A DNA stretch of 64,000 bases from Cryptomeria japonica (lineage: Eukaryota > Streptophyta > Pinopsida > Cupressales > Cupressaceae), in NCBI RefSeq assembly GCF_030272615.1, contig NC_081411.1, positions 182,302,977 through 182,366,976 of the forward strand. Reading direction: 5' to 3'. Below, piece by piece: positions 1-12,700 of this stretch (the first letter of the stretch is position 1; each line of letters opens with the position of its first letter). The notes below the pieces were generated by a model. It was not told the origin of the DNA. It saw nothing but the letters and a program-made list of their open reading frames with translations, and made no database searches. The position numbers were made by a program, and so were the translations under genes.

Positions 1-1044
1 AGCATGAAGTTTTCTGATGATATGTAGAAAGAATTTGAGATGTCTATGATAGGAGAGATAAAAAATTTCTTAGGTTTGCAGATTTCATAGACTGGAAAAG
101 GTATATTTATATCTCAAACTAAGTATGTGAAGGAACTGCTAAAGAAGTTTGGGTTAGATGACTCCAAACCAGTTGTAACTCCTATGGTGACTGGAGCCTA
201 TAAATTGTCTAAGGATGATGAATCTCTGAAAGCTAATCAGAGTTTGTACAGATCTATGGTTGGTCGATTGGTATATCTTACTCAGACTAGACGGGACATT
301 ATGCATGTTGTGTGCATGGCTGCTAGATATCAAGCTAATGTGAAAGAGAGTCATGAAACTATTGTGAAAAGGATATTTAGATACCTGAAAGGTACTATGG
401 ATTATGGTCCATGGTATTGAGGAATGATGATTTCATGCTATGTGCCTACACTGATGTAGATTGGGCTAGTGATGTTGATGACCATAAGAGCACTACCGGT
501 GGAAAATTCTTTTTAGGAAAGAAGTTGGTTTCATGGGCTAACAAGAAAAAAGATTCAGCATCTTTATCTACTGCTGAAGCTAAGTACATTGTTGTTGCTA
601 GTAATTGTGCTTAGGTAGTCTGGATGTAGTAAATGTTGAAGGATATTAGATTTATTTATGGTGAGCCTACTGTAATTTACTAGGATAATTCTAGTGCTAT
701 TAACATGTCAAAGAATCTGGTGCAACATTCAAAGACTAAGCATGTGTCAATTAAATTTCATTACTTGAGAGAGCAAGTCAGTGAAGAGAAAGTGTAGCTA
801 GAGTATGTATCTACAAAGGAACAAATAGCTAATATTTTTGATGCTCTGCAAAAAGGATTAGAAAATCTGTTTGATGGCAACACACACAAGAGCACAAGAA
901 ACAAACGTTAGTGTTAGCAACAAAAGATTATCCTAAACAGGCATATCAAGAGTGACTACAATTTTCACTAAGCATTTTCCTGTAGATACATTTGTCTATT
1001 TGAGAGACAAGTTGGGGGTATCTACCCCTCTTGATGAGAAATAG
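1..1044 (+). pseudogene. Copia pol 3' remnant (reverse transcriptase end and RNase H)
   Basis: Conceptual translation gives the end of a Ty1/copia polymerase. Visible in order are the connection region, the block 'SMVGRLVYLTQTRRDIMHVV', the RNase H block around 'YTDVDWASDVDDHKSTTGG', 'DNSSAINMSKN' and the terminal 'VYLRDKLG' block ending at a TAG at 1042. RNase H would degrade the RNA strand of the cDNA hybrid during replication of the element. The frame is broken by several stops: TAG replacing an expected Gln near 88, two more near 613-630 and one near 680, plus a small insertion near 839-965. It is dead. The 5' part lies outside the window, and the matching 3' LTR follows at 1277. Confidence 0.9.
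839..965. repeat. Small insertion inside the RNase H remnant
   Basis: The polymerase reads normally up to the 'STKEQIANIF' block and resumes at 'FTKHFPVDTFVYL'. About 127 bases between them have no counterpart in related copies such as 21657-21950 or 49905-50159. The inserted bases are A-rich and include ACACACAAGAGCACAAGAAAC. I see no clear terminal repeats or target duplication, so the edges are approximate. It could be a small non-autonomous element or a filler insertion. Confidence 0.4.
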
Positions 1045-1142
1045 ATGTATTGAGTTGCATAAATCTGGTGGATTGCAGAGGTGTATCCTTTTATTTGGAT
1101 TGGTGAGTTGGCGTTGCTCCTCTGGTGGACTAGTCTGTGTTT

Positions 1143-1276
1143 TAGGGGGGGAGATTCCTAAGATTCAATTTTTTTATATGTCTTGATCTTGGGGGGAGTT
1201 TGTTGGAGATATATTCTTTCTTTGCATTGACTATTTTTCACATTTATATGTTTCCATTAATGCCAAAGGAGGAGAT
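1143..1276 (+). promoter_or_regulatory. Multiple polypurine tracts before the 3' LTR
   Basis: Three G-rich purine tracts occur at about 1145-1154 (AGGGGGGGAGA), 1189-1199 (TTGGGGGGAG) and 1265-1275 (AAAGGAGGAGA); the last abuts the LTR. A polypurine tract primes plus-strand DNA synthesis. Several spaced tracts before the 3' LTR are a known trait of the Sirevirus branch of Copia elements and recur in elements B and F here. Confidence 0.7.
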
Positions 1277-2521
1277 TGTTAGATATTGTTGGTCATTGTT
1301 GCTGCTAGGATATGTTTTTGTCATTGATGTCAATATATTCTTGTGATTTTATTCAATGTTTGTTGATTGGGAAGATCTTATGATCCAGTTTGCAATGTTG
1401 TTTTGTTGATCACTGTTTTATAGAGTTCAGTCTTTCCTCTGGTATATTCCGGTAGCAAAACTTGTGCTGAGATTTTGGGATATTGCTTGGCATGGTCTAG
1501 TGTATGTTCATTTCATATGGTTCATGATTTGGTGCTCTGCAAGTTATCTTTCTTCATGACAGTTGCTAATTAGTTGTATTCTTGAGATTTAGTTGTTGAT
1601 CAATGAAGATTTGATAAGTGGTGTTGGTGCAACTATTATTAATAATTCTAACATGCTTGTTGGTGTTTCCTAGTTGTGACCTATTTGTTCTAGTAATTTG
1701 CATTGACTGTTGTATGAGTTTTTTATGGTTTTTATGAACCCGTGATGATTTTCATGTTATGCAGTATTCTTGGTGGTGTAACATGTTGCGGTTGATCTTG
1801 GTGAGATTTCTGGTGGAGTTGAGCATTTGGGAATTTGAATCAGGTTCATGTTATGCTATGTGAATTATTGTATTGTTTTGGTGGTCGATCTTTGTATCGT
1901 GTGATGTAATTTTGTAATTGAGGGTTGAGGGTTTAGCCGACCTTGTTCTCAAGGTTGATGATTTGTATATATAGGTGACATTGTCATGTAATTTAGGTGT
2001 CAATCTTGTGTCTGCATTATCAGAGAGGTGTATCTACGAACAAGTGATTTATCCTTTGGTATTGTGATTATGTGGAGATTGGTGTTATAGAGCAGACAAC
2101 TGTACTTAACTGGAACTATAATCAGGCATTTGGAGATGTTATTTCTTTAGTTCATTTCTTCTGGATTGTAGTCCGAATCTTGTTGTAAGTCAATGAGACT
2201 TTCCTGAGGGATTGAGCCTTCCCGACCATTACCTTTTGAGTAATGATGTCTAGGTAGTGTACTTGAATTCATTTGCATTCCCCATTGTAATATTTCACAT
2301 ACCACTGCAGAGTATCATCTTACTATGGGTAGGTTCCCACCATGGTTTTTTCCTTAATCGAGTTTTCCACATCAAAATCTTGGTGTTGTGTGTTGTGTTG
2401 TTAATCTGATTATCTTTATTATTGATGTAGTTTATTAGATCTATTTTGTGATTAAGTTTGTATATCTGGTGAAGACTGATTCAATCCCCCCTCTCAGTCT
2501 TCCTCCTCTTTGATTCTAACA
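1277..2521 (+). repeat. 3' LTR of the first Copia element
   Basis: The repeat starts TGTTAGA directly after a polypurine tract and ends TCTAACA, a perfect 7-bp terminal inverted repeat that fixes both ends (1245 bp). It contains TATATATA at 1966-1973, a reasonable LTR promoter, and the C-rich stretch followed by CTCTCAGT near the 3' end that is common in these LTRs. The partner 5' LTR lies upstream of the window. Confidence 0.85.
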
Positions 2522-3626
2522 TAAAGTTGGCAAAAAAGTGAGAACCATTATTGTGAGTTCATCCTATTTTGTTCTAGTTTAGCTTTCTAGTGATGGTTTG
2601 ATTATTGTCAACTAGTCTAGTTTTGGTCTATCTAATCTAGATCATATCTTTTTGGTCCATATATGCTTTGGTAGCTAAGTTTGGATGTTTATATGAGTAC
2701 CACCATGGTGTGTGGAGATGAACATTGAGTGTTATGCACTAAAAGATGTTTTGAGTTGAATGATTGGTGTGCTACATTATTTGTCTACATGTTTCATTTA
2801 ATGTCGATGTTCAAGGATGTGTTAGCATATGCAGTTAATTGGAGTCATTTAGAAAGGAGGTGTTGTGATGTGTTTAGCTCGCTTTTATCTTTTGGAGTAG
2901 ACTACAACAAATGTATAGGTTTAGATGGTCTAATTTATGTAATATTGTTTATTTTATCTATGGTTGACCCTCAACTAGGATTTTAATGAATAATATTGTA
3001 TATATAGGAGTATAGATGTATGAGTTGAATATAGGATTTATGTGAATTGATGTGAAGTGAATATGAATGATGTGTAATCAAATTTGGTGTATGTACAAGA
3101 AGTTTGAAAGATAGTTTGTAAAGAGTTTCGAGATAGTGTTTGATGTCAAATGTGTTTGCCATAATATTAGTTGCTTAACACAAATGATCAAGGATAATTT
3201 CATGATTAAAAGATGTTTTGTTCATTTCAATTCATTGATTCTATGCACCTACCAGAAAAAGGCGTGTTCCTTTTGGTAGTTTGTCAATCATTGATCTTTC
3301 CCTAAAATAGTGTCTTAATAATGCAAGTCCTTTGTATCTTGCCCTAAGTTTTGCACCTTAATATTGCAAGTCCATTCAAGGGTAGTGAGATCCTTGGCCT
3401 CAAGCCTAAACATTGTAATCAATTATTCATAATGTGAGTGTGATTCTAACTGTGGGTTTCCCCATAGATATATGGTGTACATGTGTTTATTGCGCTTTGT
3501 GCTTTCATGTTTCATAATTATAGAAATAAGTTAATTGTGGTTTCAAGTTTAACCTAGATCATAAGGGAAGTGTTTTGAGATCCAAATTGATTCATCCCCC
3601 CTCTCAGTCCTATGGTGTGTTCAACA
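2522..3626 (+). repeat. Decayed LTR of a second Copia element (3' end supported)
   Basis: The right end is supported by the C-rich run and CTCTCAGT at about 3595-3609, the terminal GTTCAACA ending at 3626, and a decayed primer site immediately after. A TATATATA lies near 2998. I could not find a matching 5' terminus (TGTTGAAC), so the left limit is only the edge of the preceding LTR. A short open frame at 2729-2986 has no family resemblance and is treated as chance. Confidence 0.45.
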
Positions 3627-4376
3627 ATTTGTATTAGATCCTAGTTTCTCTTAGAGAAGCTTAACCACTTGAGAAAGATGCGGAATGGCTCAAGAAGTAA
3701 ATTACAAAGAACCAAAGTTTGATGACACAAGTTACTATTGGAAGGAAATGATTGAATGTCATTTGGAATCTTTGTCAATTGGATTATGGGAGAGTTTCTA
3801 GAATGGGTATACTAGTTTAGAAAATGGTCCTTGGAATTTGGATGAGATTAAGGCACATGAGAATAATGTAAATTTTGAAGTTGCAATTATCAGTTGTTTA
3901 ATTGATTTAGTATTGCTAAAGTTATAGGGTTGAATTCGACTAAACAGATTTGAGAGAAGTTGAGTAGTATATCTGAAGGTTATCAGAAGACAAAGAAAGC
4001 CATGTTTTCAAATATAAAGCAAAAGTGTGAGAATCTAAGAATGCCTGATGATGAGAACACTAAAAACTATCTACATTGAGTAAATGAGATTGTGAGAGCA
4101 ATTAGGGGTATTGATGGTAAACTAGAAGAAAGCAAAATTGTGATAAAAGTGATGTTGCTATTTCCTAAAAACTACAAACCTAAGAAATATGTCATTGAAG
4201 AAAGCCATGATATGGACAAATACACCTTGGATCGGTCAAATATGGATCACTCTTTGTCCTAAAGATTGTTGAGCTAGATGATTTGCAGAAAGAGAAGAAA
4301 GAAACAACATGCAAAGTGACCAAGAAGATTGAAGATGAACCTGAAGCAAGCAATGCCATCTAGATGAACATTTCTT
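3627..4376 (+). pseudogene. Copia gag remnant with relic primer-binding site
   Basis: AATTTGTATTAGATCC at 3627 is a mutated form of the tRNA-iMet primer site (ATTGGTATCAGAGC). From about 3690 a gag-like reading can be followed in pieces: 'EPKFDDTSYYWKEMIECHLESL', then a UBN2-like stretch with 'KTKKAMFSNIKQKCENLRMP' and the end of the Gag helical region. Frameshifts and stops interrupt it (for example TAG near 3799). The similarity stops near 4376, within 1 kb of a LINE relic. Nothing downstream belongs to its pol gene, so the copy is truncated. Confidence 0.6.
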
Positions 4377-4399
4377 GAATAAACCTCATTTCCACCTCT

Positions 4400-5900
4400 A
4401 TCACCTATTTAAAAACAACATACAGATCCTCAATTTCAATCAACCACTTAATTTTTAATTTCATAAGGGCATTAAGCCCCAAGATATTCCAATAAATAAT
4501 CTTCGTGACTTCTTGGATGAATAGAGGTGCTCACTTCTATTTTCAGAATTTTTTTGATAGTTCCTATGCATCATTTTCTAGGTCCTTCATTAACTTCATA
4601 TAAGATTTCTTATATCTCTCTTTTCTTCCCTCTAGCATTGTTTCCCTGTTTCTATTTTGAACCCTTTGTTGTTCCTTTTTTTCATTACCCTTTCCTATTT
4701 TAGTTGTTACAAACCAATCCAAATTTACATTTATGTATCTTTTATTGAATCTTCATTACTATCTACAACAAACTTGATATTTTAGGCTCCATACTTCTTT
4801 CTCAAGGAACCTCCTTACAATCACCAATTTATATGTATCCTTCATTGAATCTTCTTTACTATCTATAAAATTCGTAATATTTTTGACGCCATCCTCCTTT
4901 CTCAAGAAACCACCTTACAATAAACAATTTCTATCAACTCCCTAAGGTCAAATACATCCTCTTTAAGATCCTATTTCCACTTTAAAAAAGAGAAACTAAT
5001 TTTATGAAATCCCTTTTTGGTTGAACAGGGACACATCTCCAATCCTCTTTCATGGTGAGGATTGAATACCAAGAATCTTCATATTTTTAAATATTTTGAT
5101 TGGTCAAATCCTTACCTAGAACTTTGAAACGCCTTATAATAAGACATTCATAATTTAGCTCTTGAATCTAATCTCAAAATATAGACTTCAACTTAATCGT
5201 TTGTTTAATAAATTTGCTCATTTCTGCTTACACAAAGTCTAGCATATCTAGCCAATTACATCCCTTGCATTATTGAGAAGTTTTAGATAAACGAATTTCC
5301 AATCATCCTAAGAATCTTCTCCGACCATAACTCGTCATAATTTGTCGATGAGAATCCGTGATGATGCTTGGTTAATCAACTCCTTGATCGAGTCGAAGCC
5401 ACATGACCAAGCCCTAATATAAAGCCCCGTTTTTCCCATGAACCAAGGGCCTCGTCTAAGAATTTTGTTCCGATCCATTTCTGACTGAAAAATTATTTGA
5501 ATAAACCCTAATGGCATAGGGACAAGGCAGTTCAACCATTTCAAGTTGATAGAGGTTTTGATTCTTTCAATCGGAGGCTAAATCCCAGTGAACTTCATGA
5601 TTACAATCGTTTTCTTCAGTTTGCCCACGATTTGGGTGATTTTTTTGGGGGGAGAATGATGTAGAGAATATCAAAATCCACATCCGCATTTATATTGAAA
5701 ACCAAAATCCTATAGTTCTTCTACCCAGGTTTCATCACTTCCCTTTTCTTGTTTGAATTATGATCCATCTAATCAATGAGCTTGGAATAAAGAAATTTTC
5801 TCACTTTTCTACGAGAGGCCCACAATGTTAAATGCTTCCTTAACAGTTCAGTCCTTCCAAAATGAGATCGAATTTCCTTTTGAACAAGTCGGTTCTTTGT
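4400..5900 (-). pseudogene. LINE ORF1 (DUF4283) relic
   Basis: Read on the minus strand, 5640 down to 5220 gives a DUF4283 domain: 'KFTGI', 'LKWLNCLVPMPLGFIQIIF', 'MDRNKILRRGPWFMGK', 'LYIRAWSCGFD', followed after stops and frameshifts by 'ELWSEKILRMIGN' and 'ARLCVSRN'. DUF4283 is the N-terminal RNA-binding-like domain of ORF1 in plant L1-type LINEs. The zinc knuckle that should follow is not recognisable. Only 5220-5640 is well supported; the outer limits are guesses. The relic ends a few hundred bases upstream of the TNL gene. Confidence 0.55.
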
Positions 5901-6125
5901 GTATTTTCTAGATGCCTTTCTTTTTAATCATTTCGAGGAAGGACTGGGGTCACCTGCAACACAGCTGATGTTTATTATATCTATTTTAACTCTACTTTTG
6001 TTCGATCCATCTTTTGTTTTTCGTTCTTGAAAGAGAGTTTGAATCTGAATTTGGTATGGATAGGATATGTATGATTTATATTTGAAGTACGAATGAAATA
6101 ATAGTGATAAATAGTTTTTATATGT

Positions 6126-6131
6126 TATAAA
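6126..6131 (+). promoter_or_regulatory. Candidate TATA box of the TNL gene
   Basis: TATAAA lies 96 bases before the chosen ATG at 6227. The position is plausible for a short 5' UTR, but the region is AT-rich and chance matches are common. Confidence 0.3.
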
Positions 6132-6226
6132 CGACCATTTAACCCAAGCTAAATCACCCAAAGTCCAATTCTTCTTCCAGATAAATCCATATTTTGAAAC
6201 TTAACAGAAGCCTATAATTGAATCTG

Positions 6227-6762
6227 ATGGCATCTTCTTCATCATCACAACAGAAAAATAAAAATCATCCTTTTTCAGGAATTGATCCTACGGGCATAAG
6301 AAATAAGGTTTCTGAATCAACAAGATTGTTTGATGTGTTCATCAATCACAGAGGCCCTGATGTCAAAGATACTCTGGCTCGCCAGTTTTACTATTCCCTT
6401 AAGGAGTTAGGAATACGGGCATTTCTTGATTCGGAAGAGAAGGAACTTGGACATTCTTTTCCTTCTACTATTGCGAATGCCATCCGTTCAGCTGCAGTTC
6501 ACATCGCTATCTTCTCCAAAAGATATGCACAGTCCCCTTGGTGTTTGGCAGAGTTGGTTCTTATGTTAGAAAGTAAAGCCAAGATTATTCCTGTTTTTTA
6601 TCAGGTGGAACCCTGGGAGTTGCGCTACATAGAAAAGGGAACGTATGCTGGTGCATTCATTACATATGAAAAAAAATCCAGATACCAGGAGAAACATAAG
6701 GAGTGGAAGGAAGCCCTTCAATCCATCTCATTTATTGCAGGTTGCGAAATCAAAAGTTTGAA
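6227..6762 (+). CDS. TNL exon 1: TIR domain
   Basis: The exon encodes a short Ser-rich leader and a TIR domain: 'FDVFINHRGPDVKDTLA' (TIR-1), 'GIRAFLD' (TIR-2 region) and 'SPWCLAEL'. The Glu in 'CLAEL', residue about 109, is the catalytic NADase Glu of plant TIR domains, so enzyme activity is plausible. The exon ends before GTAAGA at 6763, leaving two bases of a codon that the first base of exon 2 completes in frame. A rival donor at 6741 is out of phase. Intron 1 is 117 bp. Confidence 0.88.
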
Positions 6763-9700
6763 GTAAGATCTCTTGGTTTCCATTTTATTTTGTTTTATGC
6801 AGTTGGAAATAAAAATGGTTTCTTATACTGAGTAAATTTATTTCTTACAAAATTTCCCTTTCCCTTTGTAAAGTGGCAGTCAATGCCAGATAATAGCATC
6901 AGAAGTGCAAAAGGAAGTGCAAAGAACAAAATCTTTGTATGTTGCCAAATATCCAGTAGCACTTGACAAGCTTGTACAAGATTTTGAAAGACGATGCCTT
7001 CATAAGCTTGTGAAAGACTTTGAAATCCAGTGTGGAATAAATGAAGGTAGAGAAAGGAAGTCACAGATCGTTGGCATTTTCGGAATGGGAGGGATAGGTA
7101 AAACAACTCTTACCAAAGAAATTTTCAATCTAAATCGCCCACAATTTGCTCGAGCCTGTTTTCTATTTGATGTGCGGGAAGCCTCATCCAAAAGCAATTT
7201 GCCTTCTTTGCAAATGAAACTTGTCAAAGATCTGTTCAATGAAGATGGGTTGAATTTTCAAAGTACAGAAGAAGCCTCAAGTTATATTTCTAATTGTATA
7301 GAAAGAAGCAGTTCTCTGAACTTCCTAATTGTTCTGGATGATATTGATCGCGTGGAACAGTTAGATGCTCTAGTCATCATGCATATGCTAAATAAATCTG
7401 TTAATACTCTGGTAATTGTTACAACTCGTGATGTAGGGGTACTTATAAGTGCTGGAATTCAGTTTGGTTATCATTTAAAAGGATTGACTATAGATGATGC
7501 CAGGCAGCTCTTTTGCTGGCATGCCTTCTCCCAACCCAATCCAGCTAGCGGTTATGAGGATCTTGTTGATGCTTTTTTAGGCGTATGTGGAGGCTTACCT
7601 CTTTCTCTTCAAGTCCTTGGAAGGCATGTTCACGGCAGAAAGGAGAATTATTGGAGGACAGAACTTGAAAAAGTTCGTATGGTGCTGCATCGAGAAATAC
7701 AACAAAAGCTTAAAATAAGCTTCGACGCTTTGGACAATAAGGAGAAACAAATTTTCATGGATATCGCGTGTTTCTTTGTTGACCAATCGAAATCCATAGC
7801 CTTAAGAGTATGGGAGGCGTCGGGATGGAATGCTGAATCTGGACTGAGAAAATTACAGGACAAGTGCCTAGTTGAAGTACTAGGAGATACAGTTCCTCTA
7901 CTGAGAATGCATGACCACCTGCGTGACTTGGGAAGAGAAATGGCAAATGAACTGACCCATCCTCGTAGACTGTGGCGCCCTAGGGATCTAAAATATTTGG
8001 TATCATTGTTGCTTCTAAATATTGCTACTTTGTATTGAATGAATATCTAGAACTCATTTTTTAACAACAACACAATATGAGCCCTTCTGTGGATGCAGGA
8101 ATCAATGGGATTCGAAAACATACTCGCCCAAACCACTGGAAGGTGTTTCCATTCATTTTTTGACAAGTCCCTGAATTTTGAAATTAAATTCTTTTTAGGG
8201 GAATCAGATGATGATATTGAGCCCTCAACTTCTTTGCTATTGCTTCACATTTGGTACCCGTATGCGTATTGTGGACTGCATCCCTCCAATTTATGGCGCC
8301 AGCATCAACTAAACTTCGGTGTACAGCCGAGAATTCCTTCATGGATCCCACTTGAAAATTTGCAGTGCATAAGAATCAGCAATGGGTATTTGAAATATTT
8401 GTGGCAAGATGCAGAGGTATTCTATTGTTTTCCTCAAAAATATTAATCTCCATCAATTGTATAGTGAAATGCATTATGTTAATGGGGATTCCTGCCTATA
8501 TGTAGCATTGACAGTTTAGAAAATTTAATTTGAATTTCAGGCTCCCTTCCAATTGAAAGAGCTGGAAATTCATGGAAGTTTTGTGGAAAACTTTCCAGAT
8601 TTCCTAGGAATACTAACTGTTGCGGAAAAGAAAGTCATCGATGCTAAAAACATGTTGGCTATAGAAAGTCCGCTTTTATTAAGATCCCGTCCCATGAATC
8701 CTCATGCTTTATATTTGAATGAGGGTGGAATGTGTGCTACCATTAGGAATCCATTGAGCTTCATTGAAGATCTAGTAATTAGCAGACAAGAAAATATAGT
8801 AATCATTGTAATTAATGGAAATCATTGTCCAAGCCTTCAATCCTTGGAACTTTCTTTCATGAAAAATCTTATTGAGGTGCAGTTTACAGAAGTAGAGACA
8901 TTGAATTGTCTGAAGGTTACCAATTGTGAAGATCTGAAAAGATTGTCACTGACATCTGATCTTACAAAGCTTGAAGAGTTGAACATCAGTGCTTGCCCTG
9001 AGCTTACAGAGCTAAATCTTGGTCTCCCGAGTTGTCTGAAAAGGCTCACAATTTTATGTTCTGCTTTGAGAAGTGTGCCAGGATTATCCAGTTTTTGTAT
9101 GCTCGTAGAATTGAAGATTAGTAGATGTCCAAACCTTCATGAGTTAAGTGTTCGATCTCTTGACTGCCTGGAAAAAGTTATAATTGAAAACTGTTGTCAT
9201 CTGCAATGTGTGACAGGAATATCTCAACTTTCAAAGCTTGTAGAAGTAAGCATTTCCCTGTGTTGGAATCTTCAGCTTGAGTTGCGTCTGGTGGATTTAA
9301 ACTGTGTGAACAGGATAACAGTTGATATGTCTGTCAAGGTAAATTGTTTTGAGTTGAATGGTTGTAAGAGATTGGAAAAAGTATCAGGAACTTATGACTT
9401 AAATAAAATTCGAATTTTTATAATTTGTGACTGTCCGGAGCTTAGGGAATTGCCAGTTATTTGTGGCGCAAGTTGCCTGGAGGTAATTTCAATTAATGGA
9501 TGTGGAAAGCTCAATTGCCTTGAGTTGGCAGATTGCAAAATTTTGGAAAAATTATCCGGGAACTTTGTTCTGGTGCGACTATCCATATCGGATTGTCCAA
9601 TGCTTGAAGAGCTGCCATGTTTTACACGTCTAACTTGCCTTGAGGATGTTCAGATTTCCAGTTGTAGGGAGCTAAAGAAAATAACTTTACCAACAACACT

Positions 9701-12700
9701 CAATAGTTTTCACTTGGCTGCTTGTTCGGAACTGAAAAGTGTGTCAGAAATATCCATTCTCAAGAATCTTGTAAAGCTCATTATCTCTGAGTGTTGGCAG
9801 CTTGAGCTTCAGTTGCATCTTGACAGTATGAACTCTCTCCAGACGATTAAGATGGATAGATGTGGGAAGCTCAAGTCCTTTCTGTTGAATAAATGTCAAA
9901 ATCTGAAGACAGTGTCAGGTAACTTTGATGTGGCACGGTTATCCATTTGTGATTGTCCGGAGCTTGAAGAGCTGGAATGTTCTACACCTCTAGTATACCC
10001 TGACGAGTATCCATATTTCGACCGACTGAACTGCTGGGAGAGTATTAGCATTGTCTCTTGTCGGAAGCTGCAGAAGATAACTATTCCATGGACACTCATC
10101 GGGCTCACTGTGCGACAGTGTAGAGAATGGCAAATATTGGCAGGAATCTGTTGTCATTCAAAGCTTGAATTTCTTAACATTTTTGAATGTCCAAAACTTG
10201 TTGAGTTGCCGAGTCTTATGGAATTGTCCTGCTTGAATTGGATTACAATTGACAGTTGTGAGCAACTGGAGAAAATAACAATGCCAAGGGCACTCATCGG
10301 CCTCACTGTTAGGAGGTGCAGGGAATTGCAAACAGTGGCTGCAATCGACTATAGTACAAAGCTTCAATATTTAGAAATTATTGAATGTCCAAATGTTGAA
10401 GATTTGCCAGGTTTTGCTAGACTGAGCTTCTTGAAGAATATTGCAATTGATTCCTGTGAGAAGCTGCAGACTATAACAGGTATTGAAGAATTGCAGGAAT
10501 CGGAAGCAATGCAGCTTTTATACCTCAAAAATACAGCAATACAGAATTGCATTCCTATGTTGAAGGTATTAATTCAAGCCTTCTTTTAACAACCATTTTT
10601 GTCATTTTGATCATGAATAACAACGAGTATTGTTCTTGGAAATAATCCCAAATACATCCCCACGTAACCTATCGTGTTCCAAATCCTCCGTATGCACATC
10701 TCATCTCTCAGCATTGAAGACAACCAATGAAAGCAGATTTTGTCCAGATATGATTTGATATCATTCAATCCGTCAAATGTCCCACAGCAGATTTCACAGA
10801 GATTGTGGATGATTAGGATAAAATTATTTTATGTTTGCTCTCTCTCCTCCACAGCTGTTCAGTTAGTCTATATAATGCTTGAATTTGTATTTTGTATGTA
10901 CTCTCGCAGTAGAGGAGAGTCCAGCTACCAGAGCTGTAAGGAGAATGCTTGTGTTTCAGTGTAAAATCTGGGTCTGTTGTAAAATCTCGGTCTGTTGTGA
11001 GATGTTTCAGTCTATATAAGTCTATATAAAGCTTGTGTATGAAAATAGCCAAAGCTCAGTCAATCATGTAATGTTTGATTTTGTTTAATATAAATTTGTG
11101 TTTGTCTCTGTTTGTTTCTTTCGCTACTCCCCTGTTTCTTACAACTTGTATCTCCCTTGATGTTGTTGGGATCCCCTAACCATGAGCTCTGGCTCTTTTA
11201 GTAACCAGTCTGTCGTAGGTTTCAGGTGTTAAACACTTGTTTTCTCAGTATCTCCCATAGAGTCACACTGCTAGTGGTCGGGATCCTATTGGCCTCAAAC
11301 ATTTCTTACATTCAGTAACAGAATGCTGCGACATTCAACAATATCATTTCTTTATCTATTGACAACTTCACTTGTTTTTTTCCAACTTGAGACACTTGAT
11401 ATCCTCCCCTCATCTTCTTATCTTTTAATCAACTCCTCTTACTTTCCACACAAACACACAATCTCTCAACCTAACACTTACACATCCAGCATTCTCAAAA
11501 CTTGTACTATCAACCAATCCAACTTCAAAATGGACAACACACAACATAGGCATCCTATGACACCTAAACGCTGCAGACAGTGACTTCTCCTCTGAGTAGT
11601 CAGCAATACCATCATCTTGAGCAACAACGATCATTTGCAACTTTCTGTGGCTCGCGATCTCCTTTCAATTGGTAGCGGCATGACACGCGAGGCGACTACG
11701 GTGACACCTCATCAACGACCTCCATCAATGGCCCTCTAATTGGTATTTTGGCCAGATTAAGTAGAGTTGCTGGCTTCAATCAGCTCTTTCCAGTTGTTGC
11801 TACTACCCCAACAATAATATGATCTAGATTTTCTATGTTTTAGTTGAATCTGTAAATGAAAATAATTTCCTGTGGATGAAATAAGCGTTTTTCGCTTTTG
11901 ATTTCAGGTAACATACATTGAAGAGATTAGAATTCTCCGGTGTGGGAATCTGCAGAACATAACTTTGCCAATGACTCTGAAGCGTCTTGAGCTGAATGCT
12001 TGCGGAGAACTCAAAAATATATCGGCAATATCTGCTCTTACGGGGTTGGTTGAATTAAAGATTAGTAAATGCCCACAGCTTGATGAGTTGGGTTTAGCAG
12101 ATCTGAGCTGGCTAGAAAAATTAGCAATTGCAAATCTGAAAAGTGTGTCCGGAATATCTAATCTTACAAAACTTGTAGAATTGGAAATTTGTGAGTGTTT
12201 GGAGGCTGACCTGTGTCTGTCAGGCTTAAGATGTTTGGAGAGGATTGAAATTGTTGAATGTGGAAAGATGCACACCATAACACTGCCAACAAGCCTCATT
12301 AAACTCAGTCTGGAAGCTTGTAGAAAATTGGAAACAATGACAAGCATATCTAGTCTTACAAAACTTGTTGAGCTGAATATAATAAACTGTCCTGATATTC
12401 AACCATTGTTGGATCTGTCTGACCTGAACTGCCTGAAGATGACTGTCATTGCTGAATGTTGGAATATGCACGACATAACACTGCCAACGACACTCAACCA
12501 ACTCACATTGCAGCGGTGCAGAGGATTGCAAACGGTGGCAGGCCTCAGCAATCATGCAAAGCTTACAGAGATAGACATTAGTGACTGTGAGAAGCTTGAG
12601 GACTTAACAAGTCTTGCCGGACTGTGCTGCTTGGAGAGGATTAATATTGACTCTTGTGAGAGGATACACAACATAACACTGCCACCAACAATAATTCAAC

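Noticed and set aside
2729-2986. 85-codon open frame
   Set aside because: Lies in a decayed LTR, no recognisable family, composition typical of non-coding sequence.
6741-6746. Alternative 5' splice site GTTGCG for TNL exon 1
   Set aside because: It leaves one base of a codon and is out of phase with exon 2, whereas GTAAGA at 6763 restores the frame exactly.
8000-8038. TNL ending at the stop at 8036-8038 as a TIR-NBS protein
   Set aside because: The tail has no family resemblance and splicing at 8000 to 8099 gives a natural in-frame linker; a truncated isoform remains possible but is not supported.
11323-11583. 86-codon open frame in TNL intron 4
   Set aside because: Lies in the LTR-like insertion, Ser/Thr-rich without any family resemblance; probably chance.
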